A stretch of DNA of 64,000 nt, taken from positions 65,662,926 through 65,726,925 of the forward strand of contig CM075942.1 in NCBI GenBank assembly GCA_038030265.1, in the 5' to 3' direction. Position numbers and translations under genes: made by a program. Source of the stretch: Corythucha ciliata (taxonomy: Eukaryota; Arthropoda; Insecta; Hemiptera; Tingidae). Below are positions 55,540 to 64,000 of this stretch, in pieces (position 1 is the stretch's first letter; each line of letters begins with the position of its first letter). The notes under the pieces are model-generated. The model saw only the letters and a list, made by a program, of their open reading frames with translations, was not told the origin of the DNA and ran no database searches.

Positions 55540-56290
55540 TTATTCAATTTCATTTATTGATCGCCACATTTTCTTTGGATCATCTTTTGAATTTACAACG
55601 AGATTACTGTAATACGACTTCTTAGCATTATTAACTAATACTTTGAGCACCTTTTTATAATTATGCAATTTTTCTCTTAAACGAACATTGTATGGTTCCT
55701 TCAACAACTTCTTATTAAGTCTATCCCTATTCCTTATCGATATTATTATCCCTTTATTTATCCATTTAGTTAATTTTCTAAATTTACTACTTTCTTTCAC
55801 AACAACTGAACTACTTTTGTCTACATGTTCCTGAAATTTATCTAGAAATAACTCTAACAATCTATCAACGTCGCAAGTAGCCTCATAGACGCATTCCCAG
55901 GTTTCCAGCTTAAGTCTATCTTCAAGTTTAGCATAATCAACTACAATTTTGTTAGGTATTCTATCTCTAAAAACTTTATCCTGAACAGCTACATTACCAG
56001 ACAACTTATTTTCACACTTGCAGTCAAAGTTCAACCCTCCTAAACACGTGTAATGATCAGCAATTGATTCTTTATAAATTACACCAAAACTCTTACTACC
56101 TAAACAACCTTTAACGAATAAGTGATCGATACACGAGCATGGACCATTTAACTCTCTAGTAATTCCATTTATGACACTTTGAAACCCGTACATCGCCGTT
56201 ATATTACAATACCTCATGGAGTTCTTTGTAAAATTCAACTTATTAATATTGATATCTCCAATAAATATATGAACTTTATGTGCTGAACAT
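55540..56290 (-). pseudogene. LINE endonuclease C-terminal part and linker, 5' truncated
   Basis: HIFIGDININKLNF (the GDxNI motif of the APE-type endonuclease), YGFQSVINGITRELNG, CSCIDHLFVKG and SIADHYTCLGGLNF (the SDH-like end motif). A basic linker with LTKWINKGIIISIRNRDRL and YYSNLVVNSKDDPKKMWRSI follows. It joins the RT of the previous entry after a frame change at about 55540. At about 56290 the LINE ends abruptly against the plus-strand R1-like LINE. The frame extending further to 56664 is antisense to that LINE and not real. Confidence 0.88.
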
Positions 56291-57470
56291 AAGTCCTGGC
56301 GGCATTGCGCGAGTCCGGTGTTCCTTGGGACATATTTCGGGTAGTGGCCTCGTACTTCACGTCGAGGACAGTGAGGCTCCGCTATGGCGAAAGCCAGGCG
56401 GAGTCCCCGGTAACACAGGGGTGTCCCCCAGGGCTCGGTGCTCTCGGCTGCTCTATGGAATCTCCTTTTTGCGGGTCTCATGCGGCTCCTCGAGGGGAAA
56501 TGCGTGGGGGCGGTGGCGTATGTCGACGACCTCGCCGTCATTGTCTCGGCCAGCTCGCTGGAGGGGCTCGGCCGGGAGGTCACTCGAGTCCTGAGGGTCG
56601 TCGATGGGTGGTGTGGGGCTGCAAGGCTGGTTCTTGCGGTGCAAAAGACCCAGGTGGTCATCATGCGGGGTAGACTGCCACGAGGATGCTCCTTGGTTGT
56701 ACCATACCAGGGAGTGAACCTGACGGGGGCTCATAGGGGGGCAAGCCCGCAGCTGGACGTAGTTGCGGGCAAACTCGAAAAAGTGGTCACTCTTTTTAGG
56801 ACTACGGCGGGAAATACGTAGGGGGCGGATTTCCGCTGCCGGGCACGATACGTGGGGTCGGTGTTTATGCCGATCCTTTTGTACGGGGCGACCTGGTGGT
56901 GGCACCGCCCCTCCAAGGCGCAGAGAGCGAGAGTCGTCAGCCTGCAGCGGCAGGCCTTGATCCGGGTAGTCATGGCGTACAGGACTGTCAGCTCTGACGC
57001 CCTTCAGGTCATGGCGGGGATGCCTCCGGCTGATCTCCTGCTAGACGCCTGGGTGCACAGGCGCCGGGCCATCTCCGACTCGTTGGGGCTGGTGGGGTGT
57101 CGGGAGGACTGGGTGGACCGTCTTGCACCTTTGGTGTCGGGCGGGTGGTTGCCGGGAGCACTTCGCCTCCTCGATGACTTGGTGCTGGATGCCTGGCAGG
57201 GGCGTTGGGCTGTACCAGTACGACTGGTAGGCGTTTGTTCGGCTTCTTGCCCGACGTGCGGATTCGGTTGGCAGCGGCCAGGTGGTTCATACCTGAACAC
57301 GTGGCCACCTCGATCCTCACCGGCCATGGATCGTTCAACGCCAAGTTGTGGCTATTCCGGCGGCGGGACTCTCCTTTGTGCCCTTGTGGTGACGAGGACG
57401 AGACCGCTGATCACGTGCTGCGTCGCTGCGGGTTCTATGACGACTTGCGCCATCGGGAATAGTGAGTGAA
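56290..57470 (+). pseudogene. R1-like LINE fragment: RT, thumb and C-terminal zinc finger
   Basis: Starts in RT at LRESGVPWDIFRVVASYFTS; SRTVRLRY and TQGCPPG are in one frame. A break leads to WNLLFAGLMRLLEGKCVGAV and AYVDDLAVIVSA (Y-x-D-D). Another break near 56815 leads to FMPILLYGATWWWHRPSKA, LIRVVMAYRTVSSDALQVMA and GMPPADLLLDAWVHRRR. A last break near 57200 leads to the finger CPCGDEDETADHVLRRC. This succession is that of R1-group elements. Composition is strikingly GC-rich next to its AT-rich surroundings. The 5' truncated end meets the minus-strand LINE. Confidence 0.9.
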
Positions 57471-59497
57471 GGGCCCTCCGCCGGACCCGGCGCTAGTCGG
57501 GAGCCGGAGGGAGTTTGAGAAGGTCCGGTCCTTCTCTCGCGCCTGGTTGGCGCGGAGGGGGCTGGGGCCTATGATGCCAGTTGTAGGGTAGATGTAAGTC
57601 GGGTCGGAGGCATTTCGCCACTCTCCTGGTCTTGGAGAACGTCCACCTCCGCGTGGTCTCTCTCGGGCGGCTAACGGATGGTGACCGGGGGAGCGACCCG
57701 CCTCTTGCTGTGGCAGCCGGGCCACGGATGGGGCGGTAAAGCCGGATACACACATGCGGTACCTGCCAAGTAACGAGCCAAACATTTTTCAAATTAAAAG
57801 CCTCAGTACAGTGATGCCCCATTTGGAGTAACCCCTGCGGACTGCCTGTCAAGGACTTGGAGATCTGGTGATACAGAGTTGGATGTACGCAGGAGTCATT
57901 CAGCTGGTCGCATGTACCAAGATGGGGCAAAACAACTTTTGTGGGGGGGGGGAATCCTTGAGGAAATCCAAAGGGCAGCTCAGTTCCTCACACTTTGAGG
58001 CCGATCCACTTGGGGTGGTCCCAGACCACTGTAATTTTCGTCCAGATAGATTTGCGTTTGGTGCCACCGTCGCGTCGGCGGGTTAAGTGATGGGCTGACT
58101 CTCCGAGTTTCCCGTGTTTTCATTTTCCAATCAATTATTTTTGCTGTATACTACGACTACGGCTATTTTACTGGTATTTCCGACTGGGAAAAGTACCCAG
58201 AGACAGAATATTTAACTCTAGTAAGAACAATACAATCCCAAGTCTATAGAACTGAATGCTCGAGGATAGTTAGGGCAGATCGAATACAACGGCCTCTTCG
58301 TCAAGTTCACAAATCTTGACTCTAGAAATAAACTTCAATTCAATTCCTGAGTATTGACAATATTTAATTAGCATTGGATTCTCGTCTAACTACGGTGGTT
58401 GGAGTGCTGTCTAGTGTCCATCTTCTTCATAGTGAAACCCTGAAATAATCTCTTTCCCCGAATGAAATTAAACTCTCAGAGGCACCAATTCTAGGAAACT
58501 CTCTGAAACTATCTTCTCCACGTTAATGATGAAAATGAAACCACGAGAGAACTCGCAGATCGTGCCCTCTCGTAATTAGCTAAACAAATTCAAATTGAAA
58601 GCGATATGTTTGGTTTGAAAATATGTATAGAAATCCGAGTTTCATTTTACTTTATGTTTCTACCGTCCACCTTTTATTAAATGTAACGAACACTCGAATT
58701 ACCCTTCAAATTTTCTAAAATATTACGGTCGATACGATGAAAATGTCTATTTTATTGGTTTCTTTAACCACTGGGCTTGAAGAAGAGGAGGGAGCAACCC
58801 GTGGAGCTTCGTCTCTACTGCCGCCTCTTTCGGTAATTTAGTTTCCCGGGCTCGGAAATATAAGGGACTTCCGCTTAACGAGTTTGGCAGCATCCACTGT
58901 TTTTTTTATTCAATTAAATGTCCCCCCCCCTCAACCAAAGAACTGGCTTTTTACTCTTTCTGGGTGTTACTTTTTTGTTGTTGAAGCCATCAATCACGCA
59001 ATGATTCAGTGTCAGTTATCTTGTCACAACGAGGCTTCATTATTATATGTTTCAACATCATCTCGCCCGGCCGTGTGAACCGATTGTTCCCCAGTGCCTA
59101 ATTCGGGGTACATTTAAACCCCATAGTTTTGATTGAAAACTGGTGACGTTAAAAAGGTCAAATTAGAACAAATTGTATGTAGGGAGCTATGCGCCCACCA
59201 AACATTCACGAAGATTGCACCCAAGGTGCGGTCCAGTCTCCGTTTCGACCTCAGACCTTCAGCCACGCCCCAGGCCTTCAGGACTCGGTCCTGGTCCCAT
59301 CAGCCCGGCAATTGAGCCGAGTACGGAGCCGATGGACCGCTCCTCGCGGTGCAATGTTCGTTACAAAGGTCGTTCAAATTCCATTTCTTGAGGTAATTTA
59401 CCCGTGTACCAACATTCGTCGCTCACCCGCAGACGGGGGTTTTTCCCAACCGAAACGAATGTGCACCAATATACTTTTTTTTTTAAATAAAACAATT
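57471..59497. other. LINE 3' flank and intergenic
   Basis: GC-rich to about 57760, probably the R1-like element's C-terminal end and 3' UTR. After that there is no supported gene. G run at about 57943-57952; C run at about 58921-58930. Frames at 59133-59503 overlap in three phases without a domain. Confidence 0.4.
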
Positions 59498-59960
59498 CAG
59501 TAAAGCTTAGCGCTGGCGCTATACCCCACCACCCTACCCCCCCCCCATTTAGTGTAAAAACATATTCTGTTCCAATTCGGAAGGGACAAATGGAAAGCGC
59601 CGGCTCTAAATCTTGCTGAATAGGTCGCCTGAGACCTTAGTCACACCAAGATTAAGCGCAGGCGCTATCCACCTGTCTTGTCGAAAAACATATGTTCTAT
59701 TCCGGGGAGGACGGGTGGATAGCGCCGGCGCCAACTTTTACTGCATTGGCCCCCTGTATTTCAACACAAAACTGACGATTTTATCACAATACTGACGACT
59801 ATTTGTTCACATAATATAAGACGTTTTACACCAAAACATACGATTTGACGCCAAAACAGGGGCCCTATTCAGTAAAACTTAGCGCTTAGCTTATGTTCCA
59901 GTTCACAGAGGACGGGTGGATGTAGCGCCGGCACCAAATCGCCGGTCGCCTGACGTGTTA
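59498..59960. mobile_element. Three related MITEs with AGCGC-type inverted ends
   Basis: Copy 1 is about 59498-59630: ATTCAGTAAAGCTTAGCGC to GCTGAATAGG. Copy 2 is about 59640-59755: AGATTAAGCGCAGGCGCTAT to ATAGCGCCGGCGCC, then TTTTACTGCATTGGCCCC. Copy 3 is about 59867-59955: GGGGCCCTATTCAGTAAAAC, with an internal deletion. All carry the core CATATGTTCTATTCC(G/A)... followed by GGACGGGTGGA, or a variant of it, and end in GGGGCCCTATTC or a decayed form. Confidence 0.75.
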
Positions 59961-59999
59961 TACCACAAAATAATTGCATAATTGAATTAGCTATTTGTC

Positions 60000-60620
60000 C
60001 CCACTTTACCTGTGAATATGCGAGCTGTCTCTCTTTTAGCCGTGAATTGGCGATTTTTCTCCATTTTAGCGTGGAGTTAGCGTTCTTTATCAATTTTTGG
60101 CGTATATGTATTGTGCATAGCGCTTTTTCCTGATTAACCACAAAGGAAACTGCGGCCTACCATTTACCTAGGTTTATGTGAATAGGTCAATTTTATCAAA
60201 TTAACCCCCTCCCTCCGTCCCCCTCATAAAAAAGCCATTTATCTTTATTGTAGTGGTTGTTTTCCTTATTTTAGCCGCTAATTATTGATTGTTCTACATT
60301 TCATACACGAATTAGAATTTTTCCACAATTTAAGCTGCGAATTACCTAACGATTTTTCTGAATTTGGCCGTGGATTAGTGATTTTGTTCACTCTCTGGAA
60401 AGAGGTTTCCTATAGTTTTCTCCATTTAAACCACGTATTAGCGTTTTTCCTCACTTCGGCGTTTCTTCTCAATTTTATCGGCGATTTTTTACCATTTTAG
60501 CGGGTTTTCTCAGTTTCATTCATGAATGAGCACTTTCTCTTAATTTTAGAGCCTCGAATTAGCGATTTTTTTTCACTTTTAGCCACGAACTTGCCTTCAG
60601 AAGCCGAAAATTGTTGTTTC
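60000..60620 (-). repeat. Class B degenerate array, inverted locus
   Basis: On the plus strand the units read TTAGCCGTGAATTGGCGATT then TTTCTCCATTTT, the inverse complement of the class B unit at 13.2-14.3 kb. Roughly 17 diverged units. Frames of 71-90 aa translate the repeat (LKWRKIANSRLK) and are not genes. Confidence 0.7.
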
Positions 60621-60939
60621 AAAACTTTTACTAGCATTACAGGGGCGGTTTTAGGCCTCCCTCTCCAACTTATCTCATTGTCCTAATTTCTTATATAAAA
60701 AAAATAGCCCGAAAGCGCACTGTCTTTGTTTCCCAAAACCCGGATTTTATATTGCAGTGTCTGATATATCTGCTTAAGAATCTGAGCGAATGTGGAACTG
60801 GCAATTTGATTAAAACAAAAAATCTTGGAAAACTATGCCTTAGAATCCAGAACATTCTACCAAAAACCCATGTTCAAAACAGGTCCTGCGCATTTGGCTC
60901 TTTCAAAAACGAAATATCACAATTGAGTCTATTTTGAAT

Positions 60940-61420
60940 CTAATTTTCGCTCTCTCAAAACCAAATTTTACGGATTTCACTCGTTAAAATCCAAATTTTA
61001 AGGATTATCGTTCTCTCAAAAACAAAATTTCGTTGGTTCGGATCTTCCAAACCTTAATTTCACGGTTATTCGCTCTCATAGAACTAAATTGGGCGAATTC
61101 TTCTTGTTCAGACCCCCGATATCATGGGGTTCGCTCTTTCCTAAGCCCGAATTTCGTTGGTTTTGCTCTTTCAAAAACCAATTTCACGAACTTTAACTCT
61201 TTCAAACCCCAATTTCGTGAACTTGGATTCTTTAAACCCTAATTTTGAGGATTTTCACTCTTTGAAACCCAATTTTTTGGGGTTTCGGTCTTTCAAAACC
61301 AAATTTTGGCGATTTAAGATTTATGATAAACCAAATTTTAGGGCAAAAACTCTTTCTAAATTTTTTATTCATACGAAAAACTAGTTTGGCTCATTTGAAA
61401 CCAAATGGCGTGACTTTGGC
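60940..61420 (-). repeat. Class D degenerate array, inverted locus
   Basis: Units such as TCTTTCAAAACCAAATTT and CGTTGGTTTTGC repeat every 35-40 bp, the inverse complement of class D at 1-500. The 69-75 aa plus frames (LSNPNFVNLDSLNPNFEDF) are translations of the array. Confidence 0.7.
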
Positions 61421-61475
61421 CTTTTCAGACGATAATGTTGCCACGGTAATTCGCTCACCCATAACCGAATGTCTT

Positions 61476-62457
61476 CACTGGGAAAAAGACTCGGTTCCGG
61501 AACTCGGTTGAAACAGAAGTTTCAACCGTTAAACTTAACCGTGAAAAATAAACGTCATTCTGTTAAAGACGGCTCCAACCGTTATTTGTTCGGTTAAGGG
61601 TGCAAACAACCGTCAAAAAAACTCTTTTACCGTGTATTTAACAGACTTTTCTACACTTTCACGTGCTTAACCGTACAAACAAAGTCGGTTGAGCTGAAAA
61701 CTTGTCGCCCAGCCGGTATGAATAACGGTAAAACCGAGGTGAATGACCGTGTAACCGAGTTTCATAACGGTAAAACCGAGTTGAATGACGGTAAAACAGA
61801 ATTCAATGACGGTGAAATCGAGCTGAATGACGGTGAAATCAAGTTGGAATGATGGAGAAACCGAGTTGAATGACGGTGAAACCGAGTTGAGCGACCATGT
61901 TACCGTGTTGAATGACGGTAAAACCGAGCGAAGTGACGGTAAAGCAGAATTCAATGACGGTGAAATCGAGCTGAATGACGGTAAAACCGAGTTGAACGAC
62001 CGTATTACCGACCTGAATAAAAGTAAAATAGAGTTGGACGACGGTAAAACCGAGTTGAATGACGGTGAAATCAAGTTGCAATGATGGAGAAACCGAGTTG
62101 AATGACGGTGAAACCGAGTTGAGCGACCATGTTACCGAGTTGAATGACGGTAAAGCCGAGTTGAACGGTCGTGTTACCGAGATGAATGACGGTAAAACCG
62201 AGCGTAGTGACGGTAAAGCAGAATTTAATGATGGTGAAATCGAGTTGAATATGGCGATGTAACAGAGTTTAATGACGGCGTTACCGAGTTTAGTAACTGT
62301 AAAGCAGAGTTGAATGACGGTGAACCCGGCTCCATGGCCACTAATATCAAATGTACTGACGTTATACTGTGTAGGCGGACGATAAAACCGATGAAACGAA
62401 ATTTTCATTTTCTAAAACTTCCGGATCTTGCAACTTTCGCAAATTGCCCTGGGTCCT
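61476..62457 (+). mobile_element. Interspersed element F, copy 2
   Basis: Nearly identical head (CACTGGGAAAAAGACTCGGT onward) and tail (to TTTCGCAAATTGCCC) to copy 1 at 8733-9473, with about 29 internal 20-21 bp units against about 17. A block of about 230 bp of units is duplicated within it (61850-61910 matches 62085-62145). Its end falls exactly where the nuclease-family coding sequence begins. Confidence 0.8.
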
Positions 62458-63950
62458 TGAGTTCTCGCCCGCATAACAACGGGATCAGTGTAGATAAAAT
62501 TCTCAATGGCCATGCCTACTCAAGGGCTGTACGAGCCCACATGCTCACCAATTTAGCTCTGGCTAACTTAATTTTGACAGATTAGGTGGAGTTTACGGTG
62601 GAAGATCGAGTTGGAATGGATGAGATTCTCAGTGACAGTGATAGGTCATCAATCCTTGTTGCCGAAGACAATGAAATTTATCAGATGAGTTGTGCCAAAT
62701 TTAAAACTGCCTTGGAGAAGATTGAACAAGGTGGCCCCACCTCGAAGCTTTGGGTAATGTACTTTAAGATGACGGCTCTAATGAAGCAGTTAATTCAAGC
62801 AGAAAGGTTGGGGGATTGGGAACTCCACCTGACCACAATTGCAAGAATGCTGCCCTTCTTCCAGGCTGCAGGCCATTTTTTTAACGCTAGAAGTGCTAGG
62901 CTCTACTTCCAAGACATGATAGCCTTGGAAGAGAAAACGGACCCGCATGAATGGAGGACGTTCACAAAAGGAGTCTTTACAATTCGCCACTCTGATAAAT
63001 TTTGGTCTGGGCTTTGGTCGGATTTAACCATCGAGCAAGTGCTGATGAAAAGTCAAGGAGGGTTAACCCATGGTCGAGGGATATCGGCGAGTGTTCTTTC
63101 AAGATGGACTGGAGGCATGGTGAGCATGCTGAATGTTTGCGAGGAGCTGGAGAAGTTCTGGAACATTTCGTGCTTCACCTCTGAGCAGCACGTTGATATG
63201 AGGGCTGAACAGATTGAAAGAGAAGCCAACGATGTGCAGAAACTGAAGCACTACCTCGATTTCCATCCTCCCTTCCCACATACAGACAAGCTCTTGTCCA
63301 TTAGTAGTGGCATCGTTGGGACAGCCGACATCAACTGCCTCATGGCTCGAGAATTGGGAATGGAAGGTGTCAAACAAATCACGGGCAAAAAGTTTGGAAT
63401 GATTACCTTCAAGCAAAAAGACAAAGTGAAAACATTTGCATCAATGAGCAAGTCCATCAAAGTTAGAGACAAGCGTGTGGATGTAGAGCCGCTGACGATC
63501 TTCCAACGAATGTGTATCTTCAAGCAGTCTGACAACCAGTTGAAGGAACACTTCAAGTATGAGCTCGCTCCATACCCCATGTCAATGTTTACTGAAAAGG
63601 GTATGCGCAAAGGCACGAAATCAAAGTTCTATTCAGCCTTCACTCCACTCAAACAAAACATCTCAGTGGGTGCCAGCACTTTTATTGTCATTGATGGAGG
63701 ATCTCTATTCCATGAGGTGCCCTGGCATAGGAATGATTCAGTGAAGGCGATTTTAGAAGGTTATGTCAGATACACCATCAATCACTTTGGAACAAACGCA
63801 GCTGTTGTGTTCGACGGATATCCTCAGGATGGGGCCCAGAAGAATATGAAAACAGCTGATCGCGTGAGGCGCTATGGTTTTCTGCAGTGTAGCGAGGCGG
63901 TTTTTGAGAACCATAATAAAAATGGCACAAGAGAAGTTGCAGGCCAGTGA
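62458..63950 (+). pseudogene. PIN/XPG-like nuclease family protein, N-terminal half
   Basis: Reads from ISVDKILNGHAYSRAVRAHM through an in-frame TAG at 62583-62585 into a 454-aa frame. A helical region carries SKLWVMYFKMTALMKQLIQA, ERLGDWELHLTTIARMLPFF, RSARLYFQDM and FTIRHSDKFWSGLWSDLTIE, then SQGGLTHGRGIS. Near residue 375 comes the start of a PIN-like nuclease domain: TFIVIDGGSLFHEVPW and AAVVFDGYPQDG (first acidic residues), followed by RVRR. The frame stops at 63950, before the EAD, DTDVL and TGCDYT blocks, which are found instead at 10.9-11.4 kb in another copy. Whether coding goes on by a frameshift past 63950 or the protein is truncated cannot be told at the window edge. The family is widespread in invertebrates and uncharacterised; function unknown. 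Confidence 0.75.
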
Positions 63951-64000
63951 CAGCAACAAACGTCGTCATGTGATCCGCATTCAATAGCCAGGGGATTGAA

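Noticed and set aside
56280..56905. Minus-strand frames opposite the R1-like LINE
   Set aside because: GC-rich antisense shadow of the RT; the real signal is the plus-strand YVDD-containing frame.

Overview
The window looks like a transposon-dense, gene-poor stretch of an animal genome, most likely an arthropod or other invertebrate. I base this on spliced coding pieces with 50-80 bp introns, two non-LTR retrotransposon families plus a fragment of a third, three Ty3/gypsy elements of metazoan type, a THAP-type zinc finger exon, a Kolobok/Mutator-like transposase fused to a YqaJ nuclease, many small palindromic MITEs, and a 500-N scaffold gap. No host housekeeping gene, rRNA, tRNA or CRISPR array could be supported. 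Species-level assignment is not possible from the sequence alone.

Layout. 1-9.5 kb holds diverged short-period arrays (four sequence classes, period about 28-35 bp), a 1.75 kb foldback element with a second palindrome nested in it, and an interspersed element (here called F) that carries a 21-bp minisatellite. 10.0-11.9 kb has a THAP exon, the assembly gap, and the C-terminal half of a PIN/XPG-like nuclease family protein with a local 188-bp duplication. 12-17 kb holds MITEs, a B-class array and a decayed satellite of about 142 bp period. 17-22 kb has no recognisable gene. 22.5-25.8 kb is a multi-exon, mutated Kolobok-like transposase/YqaJ gene, followed by a 1655-bp tandem duplication to 28.9 kb. 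28.9-36.8 kb is two copies of an H/E repeat block (with perfect 20-bp minisatellite arrays), separated by A- and B-class arrays and a broken LINE tail (RT end, RNase H, zinc finger).

38.0-42.1 kb is a complete but mutated Ty3/gypsy element on the minus strand (129-bp LTRs, 5-bp target duplication). Its 5' LTR carries a 136-bp MITE, and an 18-nt perfect self-complement sits at the primer-binding position. 43.3-47.6 kb is a second Ty3/gypsy element on the plus strand with 137-bp LTRs differing at a single base, yet its reading frames are broken. 50.1-56.3 kb is a composite on the minus strand: a LINE (endonuclease and RT) fused in frame to the Gag of a third gypsy element, whose Pol runs to about 50.5 kb, followed by a LINE-like 3' end. 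56.3-57.5 kb is a 5'-truncated R1-like LINE on the plus strand. 59.5-61.4 kb has three related MITEs and inverted B/D arrays. 61.5-63.95 kb repeats element F followed by the N-terminal half of the same PIN/XPG-like family seen at 11 kb.

Almost every coding unit is a mobile element in decay. The most unusual points are the candidate self-priming site in the first gypsy element, the LINE-RT/Gag in-frame chimera, the MITE families sharing GGGnCCTATTC termini with a 4-bp target duplication demonstrable from an empty LTR, and the two F-element/PIN-family loci at opposite ends of the window.
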